Both the position numbers and the translations under genes were made by a program. A stretch of DNA of 64,000 nucleotides. It comes from Hofstenia miamia. Taxonomy: Eukaryota > Xenacoelomorpha > Acoela. The stretch spans positions 1,549,114 through 1,613,113 of the forward strand of contig SCFE01000025.1 of NCBI GenBank assembly GCA_004352715.1, in the 5' to 3' direction. Positions 9,937-21,721 of this stretch are shown piece after piece (position 1 is the first letter of the stretch; every line of letters starts with the position of its first letter). The notes below the pieces were generated by a model, which worked only from the letters and a program-made list of their open reading frames with translations, had not been told where the DNA came from and searched no databases.

Positions 9937-12900
9937 CTAAACAATTCAAAATACTTAATATATGTAAAAACAAGTTGAATTTTACCAAATTTTATAGAAA
10001 GATATTTTCATTTACATGAATCATTTGTGAATTAAACGACTAGTAATTCACTGCAATAAACATTAAATTAAACTTAATGAAAATATTTATTTAATTAAAA
10101 AAAATCGACTAAAATGAAATAGATGTAAAATAAGTCACATTATCAAACCCTTAATCATGGACATCGAATATATAAGGGTACTACCTGCGGTTGCCCGAAT
10201 TTCTCCGATAACCGACAATTTTATTCTCGGGTACTTGTAAAAAAAACATTTTTTACGGGCGGGTGCGGAATTAAAATATCTCTACTCAAATTAAGCACCT
10301 GTTCGTTTGCTCAACTCGAACAATGGTAACTAATGAGGGATGCCTATAAACTACACTCCTAAAATTCTACGCAGGTAATAGTCAGTTTGGTCGACCGGTT
10401 CTAAAACGAACGAATCAATAATTGAAGATTAGTTGTAGTGCTCGGCGTTTTCCAAAAAAGTTCGGTTTCTATTAAAAGAGCGATAATTCAACAAATAAGA
10501 AATAATCACATCGTTTTATGTAACTATTAATTAATAAATAAATTTTTAATACAATCGATTATAACATAACCCACGAATAAATTTCATGAATTTTTTGTAG
10601 AAATTTATTAAAATTAAGCAAATTGAAAAACATTCTAACCCTTTTCTGGCCACTGTTCATTACAATGAACAAGACAAAAAACTGAAAAAATTAAGTAAAA
10701 TTTTAGGTAAAATCTGTTTCAGTGGTTTATATCGTTGCGTCAATTCCAAAAATCAAATACTTTCTCTTACAGTTTGTTTAGGGCCCTGCGAGTCGGGTAA
10801 ACTCAGGTTCGAGTCGAGTCGAGTCGAATCAGAGAGTCAACTCGCGAGTCGAATCTCGAGTCGAGCAGTCCCAAGTAGCTGACAGGCGAGTCAGATTGAA
10901 TCAAGTAAAATAATATAGAATTTTTTACGTCCGGAATTATTATTGTTTTCGCGCCGCGCACAGTGTTGCAACCATTATTAGATAACAACAAAATATAAAA
11001 ATACAAATCAAAATATAAAGCTTGAATTCCGTTTTGCAAATATAAGTTTCTCGGCACTGGCGCCAGAGAGAGAATGACGGAGGTCATTGATCACAAATGT
11101 GGCAACAGAGTTCGTTCTCTCGCTGCTAGTATTCGTCGCCTGGGTAGCAAACAGCCCTCGACACTTCTTTAAATTCGGGAAACTGCTTGTCTCAGCCCAG
11201 TACATCAGTGGCTGAACGGACTCTGGCTGAAGAGGTTGTTGGGAGAACATCTCCAGCTCGCTGATTAGAGCCGCTCTCTTGTCGTTGGACGTTGGCTNTC
11301 TATTTTTCTTAAATACAATGTATTTTTAAATTTATATGTACAAATATTATACATGTACACATATTTATATCGAAGAGTGCACAATATTAACAATAGAAGC
11401 GCCAGATATTTAATATACCTAAAAGCGCCAAAAACCGCTTGATCGAAACTAAACAGAAGCACAAATAAGTCCGTTTTCTGCATCTAGAACCTTAATGGAT
11501 TAAGGAATTTAGTGAACTACGCTATGTGGGTGGATGGAGGGCGTTAGTTATAACTTTTCTATAGAATTGTGTCAATTGTGATGAATAAAAAAATTATATT
11601 CAAATTGATGCAAGCAAAAATAATACATGTACGAATTACCACAGCATTAATATTAATAAAATAGTTGATTTTTGACTTGAAATTGAATATGGCTGTAAGT
11701 TTCTGTTTGATACATGTTAGGGTTGGAACTGGGACTTACCGTTTTTTGTCGACGTCTGTACAGGGCTTCTTGAAATGGCGCGTTATACCTCCGTCTTCCT
11801 CCACATCAGGGGCCTTACGCTTCTGAGGATGAATCGCCGCAGGGGACTTGACTGTNTGTCAATTGTGATGAATAAAAAAATTATATTCAAATTGATGCAA
11901 GCAAAAATAATACATGTACGAATTACCACAGCATTAATATTAATAAAATAGTTGATTTTTGACTTGAAATTGAATATGGCTGTAAGTTTCTGTTTGATAC
12001 ATGTTAGGGTTGGAACTGGGACTTACCGTTTTTTGTCGACGTCTGTACAGGGCTTCTTGAAATGGCGCGTTATACCTCCGTCTTCCTCCACATCAGGGGC
12101 CTTACGCTTCTGAGGATGAATCGCCGCAGGGGACTTGACTGTGGCCGTGTTCTTCTGTCGTCTTTGGGCGTCAAGATCTGAGTAGATCCGTGGGTGTGCA
12201 CATCGGAGGTGGGTCCAAAGCTGCGTCGTTGATGATGTCTTTTGTTGCTTCAAAGACGTCTTGCAAGTGTTGCAAATATGGTGGCCGTGATTCAACGAAA
12301 ATGCAGTGTGAATTAGCGACATAATGAAATGGATTACTCGAATTTTCCCGCGATTTTTGTTTTCCGAAAAATTTCCCGCGAAATCAACAAATCAGATAGC
12401 ACCCTACGCATTTTAAAAACGCTCTAAGCATCTCAATAAATTGCATGTTCCTTTTTTGGTTAAAACTGTTTTTACCCGATTCGTGCCTCTAGTTGACGTG
12501 ACCCGACTCGAGTTTCGAGTCGACTCGACGACTCGAATTGGGCTTACTCGACTCGACTCGAGAGACTCGAAAATTCGAGGCAGGGCCCTAAGTTTGTTGT
12601 TGCGATTTATATGTTGTTAAACAATTAATTTTTATTCAGTCTAAGCTGAAAAGTTTCACTTTCAAAATTATTTTTTTAGAAATGCAATTAACTATTGCTA
12701 TATTTGTTCACAAATATTTTCATTAGCATTATGTATCCCTTAATATACATTATAATGAACAAAAATCTATGGGATTTGATCATTCCAGTGAACATAAACA
12801 TTCATAAAAATGAGAGGCTGACCAGGGTTCATCACAATAAACAGCAATTTTCCCACTAAAATAAGTTTATATTTATTTTTTCAATTATCAACATGCTTTT

Positions 12901-15900
12901 TGGCCAGAGAAGGGTAAAGATGTGTATGATAAATATCGAAAACAATATCTAATAAAAATAATAGCATTAAACTGTTTGCAAGGATTGCACAATGTACCCC
13001 AGACCTTTGACAATGTTTTTTAATTAACTAGACTCATGAAATACCTCGAACCACATTTTCGAATAATTCAATGCTTCAGAATATTTGATATCAAAACGCA
13101 TAATGTCCTCTTGAATTTGAAGCAATATGTATGTCATTACGGTGTAGTTAAGTTTGATTAGACTGCCAGCAAAGATTTCATTATATTATAATCAGAATTT
13201 GGGGAAGAGTGCCATCGACTTAAAATCAACAAAAACATTTAAAGAATACAAAAAAATCATATAAACTAATTATAAACAGTTGCAATTCTGGGTGATGGTC
13301 CCCATCAATCAAAATTTTAATTAAGATTTTAGCGCAGAAATCTCAATTATTCTAAGAGGTATCGAATTTTTTAATCAGAAATTGAATTGTGATTTTGATA
13401 TGCTAGAGAAAATAGAACTGACTATGTCAAACACTTAAAGTCATTATATACGTGATTAGAAATGTGAATATGCATAACAAACGTCACTTATGATGTAGGT
13501 TATTACGAAATTTTAAAATTTTTAAAAGAAAATGATCGTTTTTGTTGTGAAGCATTTATTCTAATTTTTTTAACACACTTCAAAAGATCAATCAGCAATA
13601 TTTTGTTGTTTTAATGGAAATTTTAACCCTAGTTTAACAAAACCTATGATCTATTACAAATATTTGAGATTTCTGCTATATATATATATATCTAGTTTAA
13701 CAAAACCTATGATCTATTACAAATATTTGAGATTTCTGCTATATATATATATATATTTCCCGGTTTTTGCGATGGAAAATGCAAAAACCTTACATTTGGC
13801 CCGAAACGGTCCGACATTTCTAAGGCATTTAGCGGGAATCCCTTTTCCCCAAAAAACCTATTTTTGGCCATTGCTCCCGCAGTATTCACTCGAACTTAAA
13901 TATATTTACCAAGGGGGTAGGTGAATTGAAGAGACACTACCCTGCAAAATTTCAAAGATTTATGTTTGGAAATGCGGTCATGATGAGTTTTTTAAAAAAC
14001 ATTTTGCGGGATATTTAAATATATACATATATATATATATTCTAAAAGGAAAACACATTGAACGTTTCGATTGATTATATTATATAATCATCGTCAGCAA
14101 ATAATTTGCGGCGAAAATATTTTTACAATATATATATAATAATAATAATATATATATAATAAAGTAAGTATTTGGAAAAAATCAAGGTCAACCTTCAAAA
14201 CAAGAACTCAGTATAGAATTACTGGTAAAGTAACGTTTGAAACTATATTGTGAATTGTGCGAATATTTGGCAATTGAGCTAATTTTTCCTCAAAACTCGA
14301 CTAAAAGGATGTAACTATATTCTTTTTGATGACATATTTTTCAACCATAACACAAGAGTAGAACTAAACAATTATTGCCTACATTGAGAGTTGCTGATGC
14401 GGTGTAATAATTGTGTGGTCTGATTTCGACTGGTTCCTTGAACATAACTCTTGACGTTGATCGAGTGCCATCACAACTAAAACAAGTGTCGTGCTCTCCA
14501 CAAATTTTGCCACTATCATCATCGACGATCTAAAAAATTTAAAACTAAAATGTAAGCCCTTAAATGTCTGAGAGAACATAAAAGGCTAAAGGTTATTGCA
14601 GTTTAATTATAATATGCATGACATTTAATGAGTAGAGCCTGTATTTTTTGAAAGCACTAGGCCTATTGATGTATTTGGAAACATACAAAGTAATAAAACA
14701 AAAACTTTGAAAATTGAAAGTTATTATTTAAGAGTCTTCGCAATTTTTGAAGATTGCGGATTTTAATTTCTGCTTGTTTAAAGTGGTCATTTCTGTTATA
14801 CATTTTGCGATCAATTGACTCGATTGTTCTTCCAATGTTGCGTCAGTTGGTAAATGTTTTATGAATTTACACGACTTATCATTGGACGTCAGAACACAGT
14901 GATTAATAGCTCTCAGAAGAGTTTGTTTGAAAGATCTACAAGCTATTTGAAATAGGATACAGAATGATATGGACTCATTTCACCATCAACTCCTCAAACT
15001 CTTGAATGTTTGTGAAAATCCAATTATTACATATAGAAATCCTGCACGCAGAGGCAGAGGTAATAAGAGACCGTATTGCTAAGCTACTACTGCCATTGAA
15101 ATCCAAGAGCATAATATACACTATTTGTATTGCTTATCATTATAGGGTGCTTATATATTTATGTAATAATTGTTTTCTCAGTTCTTAGAATGCATTTTCA
15201 GACAATTCATTTATATTGAATTTTCAAGAACTTAAAAGTTTGTAACTTGAATTTTTCTTTACTGAACAAAATTTGAATTTTTTGAGTACATGTTAGGTCA
15301 TAAAAGTTGTCTAAAAACAATATACGGCCTTCAGTATCCTAAAATTGGCCTATTCAGTAAATTTTAAGCTAATAAAATTGTTGAAAAAAAAATGATACAC
15401 AAATTGCAAAATTATGTCTAAAATATTTGTATGGTATACGCATGATATTTTAAAAGGCTATAACATATAACTATTGAAACTAAAAAATATTTTAAATTTA
15501 CGCCACTGCTTCTTACCTGAATATTTACTTGATAATCGATTGGGTGATTAATAGAACCATATAATCCAAAGCCAACTATAAATATTTTTTGATTCACTTG
15601 AAATCTAAAAATTCAGTTTACAGAAAACATCAATATTAGGAAACGTTTAGAATGCCAAAACAATGCATGCACTATGCACATAGAGTGGATCTTCGTAAAA
15701 ATAGAATATGTTAAATTACCTAATTTTATCTGAAGTTCCACTATAGCCCCAACGACTATCAACTTGTCGGAAGCGCAGTGCCACATACTCATTTCCTGAT
15801 AAATAACAACGTGGTTTATCAGAGAATTCAATTTTCGGTTTTGGATTCACAGTATAATATAGAAATAAATTAACCATTTCTTTATCAGTTAAAACCTTTG

Positions 15901-16966
15901 ATTGAGCCACATTAGAAGCAAATTCTTCGACAGTCATTAAGGGATATCGGATAAGATTGATCGAGTCAGCCAAAACTTTTCTTTTGTTTTCTGGTGTTGA
16001 AGAAATATCCTGTCTGTGACATTCAGCTTCCGCCCACCGAATTAGAGCTTTAAAGAGTTTACATTCACGAATACTTAATGTATCTCTACGTAAAACCATG
16101 CTCAAAGTGTCGAGGTCAATATCAGTGAAACCTTCTGCCGAAATTGCTTCCAAAGTCTTCTTATCAATCATTTCAAGACAGAGTTGGGAAAGTTGAGGTT
16201 CGTCAAACAAGCGAGCTTGTGATAATAACATAAAAGCATTACCAGAGTTAAGATTCGCCTTTAAAAAATCGACACATTGTGATTCGAGAGCTGGTACTGC
16301 ATATTTCTTGGCAGTATACAATGTAGTCATTACAGTTTCTGGACCAATACTCACTTCATCAGTATACAGAAACTTAAGAAGTGAGTAGAATGCACATGGT
16401 TCTACATCTGGAAGTTCTATTTCTAAAGATGTAGTAGCCATTCCACCATTAAACATAGCATCAAATACTGCACTACCAATTGAAAGTACAAATTTGTGAG
16501 CCGGATATCTTTGTTGGCTGGCTCCACGTCCAACAACAAAATGTACATCGCTTAGAGTTTCATTTAAGAACATGAACGCTAGTCTACTTGTTATGCTAAC
16601 CATTGCAGCTTGCCAATTGTAAGCAGAGGAAGCCAATATAGGAGCACTATTTGCAACGGGAGCGACATTATGATGAGTAATTTCAGCAAATGTTTGCATG
16701 GAAGGATTATGTTCGGGAATTGAAGATTCTTCAATATTATTAGCGGTTAGATTTCTGACAGGAGACATTTGTTGTTGACGAAAGGCGCGATTTCTTACAG
16801 CATTGGCAGATTCAGAAGGTTGATACAACGCATTAGCTCGTCCAAAATGTCGTTCATTATGGGAGCTATTACTACTCTTCTGTTTGGCGTTGGCACGGTT
16901 AACAGAAAGTGAAGGCGGCGTTGGTGGTGTCTGCTCGCCGTTCGATGATTCTTCTTGATCACTCAT
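9781..16966 (-). CDS. BTBD2: BTB-BACK-PHR protein, BTBD1/BTBD2 homologue (4 exons)
   Basis: Complete gene of 545 codons in four coding exons on the - strand: 16966-15720, 15604-15517, 14529-14383 and 9936-9781. All introns are GT-AG and the phases fit (2, 0, 0). Residues 1-115 are Ser/Asn/Pro-rich and look disordered. A BTB domain follows at about 129-240 ([44 protein letters not shown]). The BACK region is at about 245-345 ([22 protein letters not shown]). The C-terminal PHR domain (about 390-545) starts at [13 protein letters not shown] and ends [15 protein letters not shown]1/2 proteins are known as cytoplasmic-body proteins that bind topoisomerase I, and BTB-BACK proteins commonly act as cullin-3 adaptors. 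Start: ATG at 16966 with ttatttag 13-20 bases upstream, so a 5'-UTR intron is likely. BTBD1 and BTBD2 cannot be separated here; an invertebrate single-copy gene is assumed. Confidence 0.95.
11010..11297 (-). pseudogene. hAT transposase C-terminal dimerisation domain
   Basis: On the - strand the frame reads [19 protein letters not shown], then [16 protein letters not shown] and [15 protein letters not shown]. This is the hATC signature: a W followed by FP-x-L, then an A-T-x-x-S-S-E-R core, then an (N/S)-A-E-x-L-(I/L)-F tail. Its upstream side ends at a single N (11298), so the missing catalytic part may be a true deletion or a collapsed join. Confidence 0.85.
11570..12142. repeat. 286-bp tandem duplication around a single N
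   Basis: 11570-11855 and 11857-12142 are the same sequence as far as I can read, separated by one N at 11856. It lies within the hAT element and repeats part of the BED-finger frame. Most likely two overlapping contigs placed end to end. Confidence 0.9.
12023..12322 (-). pseudogene. hAT transposase N-terminus, BED zinc finger
   Basis: 99-residue frame starting MSLIHTAF. At about residues 17-44 it has C-N-T-C, then [13 protein letters not shown], matching the C-x2-C...H-x4/5-H layout of BED fingers that bind DNA in ZBED/hAT proteins. It continues into a basic, nuclear-signal-like tail and stops without reaching a catalytic domain, either as the first exon of a spliced transposase or as a deletion product. 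Part of it is copied again at 11736-11855. Confidence 0.75.
13629..13756. repeat. 63-bp tandem duplication ending in (TA)n
   Basis: Two consecutive copies of a unit starting ctagtttaacaaaacc and ending in a TATATA run, at 13629-13692 and 13693-13756, inside intron 3 of the BTB gene. No N lies between them, so this is probably a real duplication by slippage between (TA) runs. Confidence 0.8.
14026..14162. repeat. (TA)n / (TAA)n microsatellites
   Basis: Two low-complexity runs (about 14026-14040 and 14129-14162). Between them lies a short palindromic stretch, ATTATATTATATAATCATCGTCAGC, that I cannot assign to a known element. Confidence 0.7.
14383..14529 (-). CDS. BTBD2: BTBD1/2 homologue exon 3
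   Basis: 49 codons between TTTTTTAG|ATCGTC and AAT|GTAGGC, both phase 0. Encodes [20 protein letters not shown] and YYTASATLN, the middle strands of PHR. Confidence 0.92.
15517..15604 (-). CDS. BTBD2: BTBD1/2 homologue exon 2
   Basis: 88-nt exon too short to show as a free reading frame. Acceptor TTTTTAG|ATTTC, donor CAG|GTAAG. Completes the split Arg codon and adds 29 residues of PHR ([16 protein letters not shown]), collinear with vertebrate BTBD2. Confidence 0.92.
15720..16966 (-). CDS. BTBD2: BTBD1/2 homologue exon 1
   Basis: Initiator ATG to the first two bases of the Arg codon after SGTSDKI. Carries the disordered N-terminus, BTB, BACK and the start of PHR. The donor on the - strand is AG|GTAATT. 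The reading frame runs four bases past the donor to an intronic stop. Confidence 0.95.
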
Positions 16967-18590
16967 GATCTCATCTACTAAATAAAAAATGTAAAAAACA
17001 CTAGAGATAAAGGGTTTTTAATAGTAGGAAAAGAAAATTGAAGCAAACAAATTTTACTACGATTTATTCCTAATGGGGCAAAGAAAGAGAAGTACATTTT
17101 GCATCATTGAAAATTATTAGTGGGAAAACTTAATACATACGACTTTTAAAATTTGGCGATACGAACTTCTAAAAACAAAGTAAAATATTAAACAGACTGC
17201 TATCAAGGAGTTGTGTAAAAATGGATCAATATTTATTCTATTTTTATGCAAAGCTATTGTTGGATCGTTCACACGTTAAAATTGAAGTGGTGAAGGAAAA
17301 GTGCATTAAACAAACCACACCCATATTATTAACGCCGTTTTCTATACGAAACATAAATTTGTTACTATCACATTTAATGTTAATTTATTTGATAAATATA
17401 TGAAAACATTAAAATCGAAAAAATATTGCATAATCTTGTGATATATAATTTTACAATGTCGTACACAAATTTAACCAATCCTAAATATAACCAAAAACTT
17501 TAAATTTTCTATTACATTGCTTGAAACTATTTCTTAACAAATGGCTTCGTTTTTAGATTTATTCAGTTAATACAGGGCAACATTTTGCTTACTAAAATAA
17601 TTATTTATGATACTATAATTTCCCAATTGTATAATAATAAATTACAAATAATACCAAGTTTATCAGGAAAACAGAGAGCCGTTTCACTGTGAAGTATAAC
17701 TTCATAGTGAAACGGGTTATATCAAGAATAGGAAATCAAAACTGCATTTGGGCTTTGAATAACTTTATAGTAATATTACAAGAAAAAATTCTGAAAATTC
17801 TCAAAATGAATAACTATTAATTTCCTTCATTTATAGAATTAAATAATTATTTCAAGGATAACAGATATCCAATAGTAAAACTGTGCCAGTAATGTTTGAA
17901 GATACCATTAAACTCATTATATAATTGCAGAATTATATATATTTTTAATTGTATAAAATCAAATGTTTTATTAAAATAAATGCGCAAATTTTTTCATGAA
18001 CTAAATTTACATCTTAATATTAAAAAAGCTTACTACAGCCCCAAGTCAATAATGTGTGATACCTTCAAATATGGTTTTTCCAAAACATAAATTCTATGGC
18101 ACACAAGCACCATCCAGCCGCATACTCTAGGTTTGACGGCCATTTAAAAATAATGACTGACTTATATAGTACTAAGACGCATAGACATTGTACGCCTAGA
18201 ATTTGGTTGAAGTAGCAACTTTTTATACCTCGCTACATAATACTATTATGATTGATTCACTTGTTCAGATATGTATAAGTAGATATATGTTATTTGAATT
18301 TTTAATGTTAGATACCTATCCTTAAATGTACTACAGTATCCCTAAAATATATTTACTAAAATATGGTATAAGTTAATTCCAAGTATTCGTACAAATTTAT
18401 TACAAGGGCGACCCAAACGTCAATACGGTCAAAGTCATTGTTTTCGGAAAAAAGTCAAAATTGATGCTTCTTAGAAATTATACTTAAATTGGAGATTATT
18501 ACTTCAATAATGTAATGCAATGGTTGTTTTGTATACTCGTCTCTTCTTAGTTATTAGCCTCATGGAAAACGTAGAATCCCGCAAAATATT
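16967..18590. other. Upstream region of the BTB gene, mostly featureless
   Basis: AT-rich sequence that should hold the 5'-UTR exon(s) and promoter of the BTB gene. No promoter motif is recognised with confidence. The only structured item is the hairpin at 17679-17715. Confidence 0.5.
17679..17715. other. Near-perfect 17-bp-stem hairpin
   Basis: CCGTTTCACTGTGAAGT (17679-17695), a 3-nt loop ATA, then ACTTCATAGTGAAACGG (17699-17715). 16 of 17 positions pair and the remaining one can form a G-U or A-C wobble depending on the strand. It lies about 0.7 kb upstream of the BTB start codon. Confidence 0.8.
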
Positions 18591-19110
18591 CTATTGTGTA
18601 GGCATATAATGACATCCAGAATTTCTATTTTAAAAAGACGATTACATAAGAGGATGAACTCGCGAGGGAGACGTATTGAACATCATAAACTGCACAAGAG
18701 AACACATTTGTCATACAATGTTTGCCACATCCAATCATGCACGGCCACAACATGCTCTGTTGAGAGAAATTACTCATTCTTGAAGAAGCTGCTTTATAAA
18801 GATGGAAATTTTCTGTTTGAAAATTTGCAAAATATTTTGTTTATCAATTCGTTAGGTCAAAAAAGTGGGACTGTATTAGGTCAAAAAGTTTTACAGGATA
18901 CCAAAACATGCTAAAACTGAGAAGGTGAAGATTATGAATTTACATGTACTCCAAATGATAAACTGCTTTGCACCCTGTGCAATTAAACAGTCCGTCAACA
19001 AAAGAAATATTTTATGCAAAGCCACAAATAACATATTGACAAGAGTTCACAGCAAGGTTCATCAAACAGCAAAGCTTTATTGCTCCTCCAGAGAAAGACT
19101 TTGCTGAAAA
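18590..19110 (+). pseudogene. Possible hAT transposase relics
   Basis: 18594-18914 contains TATTCSVERNYSFLKKLL then LFENLQNILFIN, which resembles the C-terminal dimerisation motif (S-V-E-R-x-F-S-x-x-K...E-N-L-x-x-L). Just downstream (about 18958-19110) another frame reads KLLCTLCN, a stop, then TVRQQKKYFMQSH, like a BED finger. The order C-terminus then N-terminus suggests two degraded copies rather than one gene. Similarity is weak. Confidence 0.35.
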
Positions 19111-19790
19111 GCCGTTTTTGGTAGTCAACATACATTGAAGAAATTACACACTCTTTTTATAGAAGTAATTTCTAAATATGCAATGACAATTGCCCTGCGA
19201 GATAACAGACAAATTCTTGGATGTGATATTGCAGCTTCAGAGTCTATTTGTGTGTGTAAAACTAGATGACCCACTAAATCATCCAATTGTTTCCCATCAT
19301 ATTAATGACACTTAGAACAACTCACAAGGAACAATTTTCTTTTGCTATTTTCTGAAGCTGCTAATATATATAAATGACAGGTGCAGGAAAATGTCTCGAA
19401 AAAGTTTACTCGATACTTTTTCATCTGACAAGTGTGGCGTATTTATTCCATAATTGCGCCGAGAATATGTGGGGGCAAATACAAGAACTTTGATAAGCGG
19501 GCGGCCACTTTAAGGGCTGCGAAAGTGAATAACGCCCCAAGCGTTAGTACTGATTCAATTTCGGATTCGTCTTCGGTATGAGTTTGTGATGCTGTTGAGG
19601 TAGTCTTCTGTGACATATGGGAATAGAGACGTACTTCGGCAACAGTTTAAAGAAATTTTATTCTCTTATTCCAGTTCAATACAAATTCAATGAGCAACTA
19701 AACTTTGATGACCTGTCATAGCGCTTTTATATAGTAATCAATATGGGTTAATGCTGTATGCAAAGGGTTTGACAGGAAATCAATAGCACT

Positions 19791-20112
19791 TTAAAGTATA
19801 CAACTGAATTGGTAACTAAAACGTGATGGGGGATTAGCAGGGTTCTCCTCTGATGGTACCCATGTTACAATCAACTTTTTAACAAAAATGAGTAAATTCA
19901 AAGAAATTGAGCATTCAAAATTATCATATTGCACAATCATAAGTTTTAGTGCCGCGTGGTAAAGAGGCTGAGAATCAGTGATTAAGACTGAACCTGATTC
20001 GGTTAGAAGTGCTGCTATCGATAAGGCCATTATTTCGTTACCATAAAAGTGACCATCTGTATCTTGTAAATCATAAGAATATGACTGAGGTGAAGTGGAA
20101 TCTGTTCTAACT
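19791..20112 (-). pseudogene. Retroelement RNase H-like fragment
   Basis: On the - strand from 20112 the frame reads VRTDSTSPQSYSY, then GNEIMALSIAALL, LITDSQPLYHAAL, and ends VTWVPSEENPANPPSRF. Spacing and residues fit retroviral-type RNase H: a first D in a strand, E in a helix, D in T-D-S, then the (V/I)-P-(S/G)-x-x-N-x-A-D/N-x-x-S-R ending seen in LTR- and DIRS-type polyproteins. No RT or integrase was found next to it, so this is an isolated fragment. Confidence 0.55.
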
Positions 20113-21235
20113 ATTATAACGTGAAAAAATATTTAATTGGGGTCTCCACCAAATTAGATACAGTATTCTGCTGTCATCTGGCAAAACACAGTAATTCACT
20201 AAATTTTGAAAATCGACTTTTCCATGGAAATCTGATGCTTTGCTAATTTTACATCATGTGGCATAAACATTTTTTTCAAGTTGGCCTCTAATGTTGTTTA
20301 TTTGTGGTTTCGAAATTTTAACTACAATATAAATCAATAGTTCATTTAATGAATAGGGATTAAAAGGAACCTACTTATTCCTCCATGATTTAAAGCAAAT
20401 TGTCACATTGCGTATGGACAGATTAATATAATATTTCAATTAGTTGCTCTATATGAAAGGAAACCATCGGACTGCATATGATGCTATTATAAAAACTAAT
20501 ATTATTTGAATGCTAGACATATTTACGAGGAACTACGCAAACTCAAAGTGTGAAAAAGAATTCATATATTTACAGAGAAAAAGCATTGCATAAACCTTTT
20601 TACTCTCACTATCGAGATTTCTCCTAATTTTTTGATAATAACTAGAATCAATCCCTAGTAAACTTATTGGATTATAATAGCTAATTTATAAAATTTTAAA
20701 TTTTTCATAAGCTGCAAAATGTATTTAACAACAACTTAATCATAACATTTAATCTTCATAGTTTCTATCAATAATTAATATTAATAGTACAGTTGTACTT
20801 TTCGATTTCGAAAATATTGACCAGAACCGTTCAATAGTCTGCTGTATGGTAAAACCAATTTAAAATTTAGTAAAATCGAAAAAATGTATTAAAATAACAT
20901 AACTTTACGATTTGTCCAAAGCCTGAAATGTAAATTCATTTAACGCTTAGACTTAGATTAGTCAATAACACTTAAAATCTTAAAATACAAACTTCTTTTA
21001 AAAATTTACTTGATAATTAAGCATTTCATTAAATATATTCAATTGCCAAAATGCTGCTCAATTAGGTAATACCCAATACCGTACAGTGTATTTCTGTAGA
21101 GCTAAATAAATTCTAACAAATTCGTAAAGAACTTGTAGGTAACCAATCAAAATTAAGTGTAATTCGTACAGACCATATCCATGACGCTCATTTTATATTT
21201 TAGGGTAGGTTTAAAAGCCAGAAGGAAATTTTACT
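20113..21235. other. Intergenic, nothing recognised
   Basis: AT-rich, no frame of note on either strand, no inverted or tandem repeat seen. Confidence 0.5.
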
Positions 21236-21721
21236 ATAAAAAGTCCGAGGCAGGTGAAAAATTAATTTTAAAAGTCCGAGGCAGCAAGAAATTTTCTAAT
21301 AAAAAGTCCAGGCAGGTGAAAAATTAACTTTAAAAGTCCGAGGCAGCAAGAAATTTCACAATAAAAAGTCCGAGGCAGGTGAAAAATTAANNNNNNNNNN
21401 NNNNNNNNNNNNNNNNNNNNNNNNNNNNNNNNNNNNNNNNNNNNNNNNNNNNNNNNNNNNNNNNNNNNNNNNNNNNNNNNNNNNNNNNNNNNNNNNNNNN
21501 NNNNNNNNNNNNNNNNNNNNNNNNNNNNNNNNNNNNNNNNNNNNNNNNNNNNNNNNNNNNNNNNNNNNNNNNNNNNNNNNNNNNNNNNNNNNNNNNNNNN
21601 NNNNNNNNNNNNNNNNNNNNNNNNNNNNNNNNNNNNNNNNNNNNNNNNNNNNNNNNNNNNNNAAGTCCGAGGCAGGTGAAAAATTAACTTTAAAAGTCCG
21701 AGGCAGCAAGAAATTCTACTT
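21236..21721. repeat. Minisatellite with a dimeric unit (gap inside)
   Basis: Tandem units of about 61 bp, each made of two half-units sharing the core AAGTCCGAGGCAG. One half continues GTGAAAAATTAA and the other CAAGAAATTT. Cores occur at about 21241, 21271, 21305 (one base short), 21335, 21365, 21663 and 21694, with a lone core at 21801. 272 Ns (21391-21662) interrupt the array, so its true length is unknown. Confidence 0.9.

Larger units (their letters stand above)
10779..12590 (-). mobile_element. Internally deleted hAT transposon
   Basis: Ends TAGGGCCCTGC (10779-10789) and its inverted copy (12580-12590). The perfect 8-bp target duplication AGTTTGTT is at 10771-10778 and 12591-12598. 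Both ends are crowded with GAGTCG/CGACTC motifs, as expected for subterminal transposase-binding repeats. Read on the - strand it encodes a BED-type zinc finger near the 12590 end and a hAT C-terminal dimerisation domain near the 10779 end; the catalytic middle is absent. Single Ns at 11298 and 11856 and an internal 286-bp duplication show that assembly is unreliable here. Confidence 0.9.
10639..12914. mobile_element. Harbinger-like MITE interrupted by a hAT element
   Basis: Terminal inverted repeats CCCTTTTCTGGCCA (10639-10652) and, reverse-complemented, CCCTTCTCTGGCCA (12901-12914), 13 of 14 matching. Each is flanked by TAA (10636-10638, 12915-12917), a 3-bp target duplication of the TWA type used by PIF/Harbinger. 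Weaker inverted similarity continues inward. Without the hAT insert and its duplicated site it would be about 456 bp and non-coding. It lies in intron 3 of the BTB gene. Confidence 0.65.

Noticed and set aside
13646-13924. 92-codon frame with repeated LRFLLYIYI
   Set aside because: Produced by the 63-bp duplication and (TA)n runs; no domain.
14040-14110. Penelope-like 3' signature (CGAAACGTT-type text near TATAATATAATC)
   Set aside because: Too short and no reverse transcriptase or GIY-YIG sequence nearby.
15613-15831. 72-codon - strand frame spanning exon 1/intron 1 of the BTB gene
   Set aside because: Different frame from the BTB protein and crosses a well-supported splice donor.
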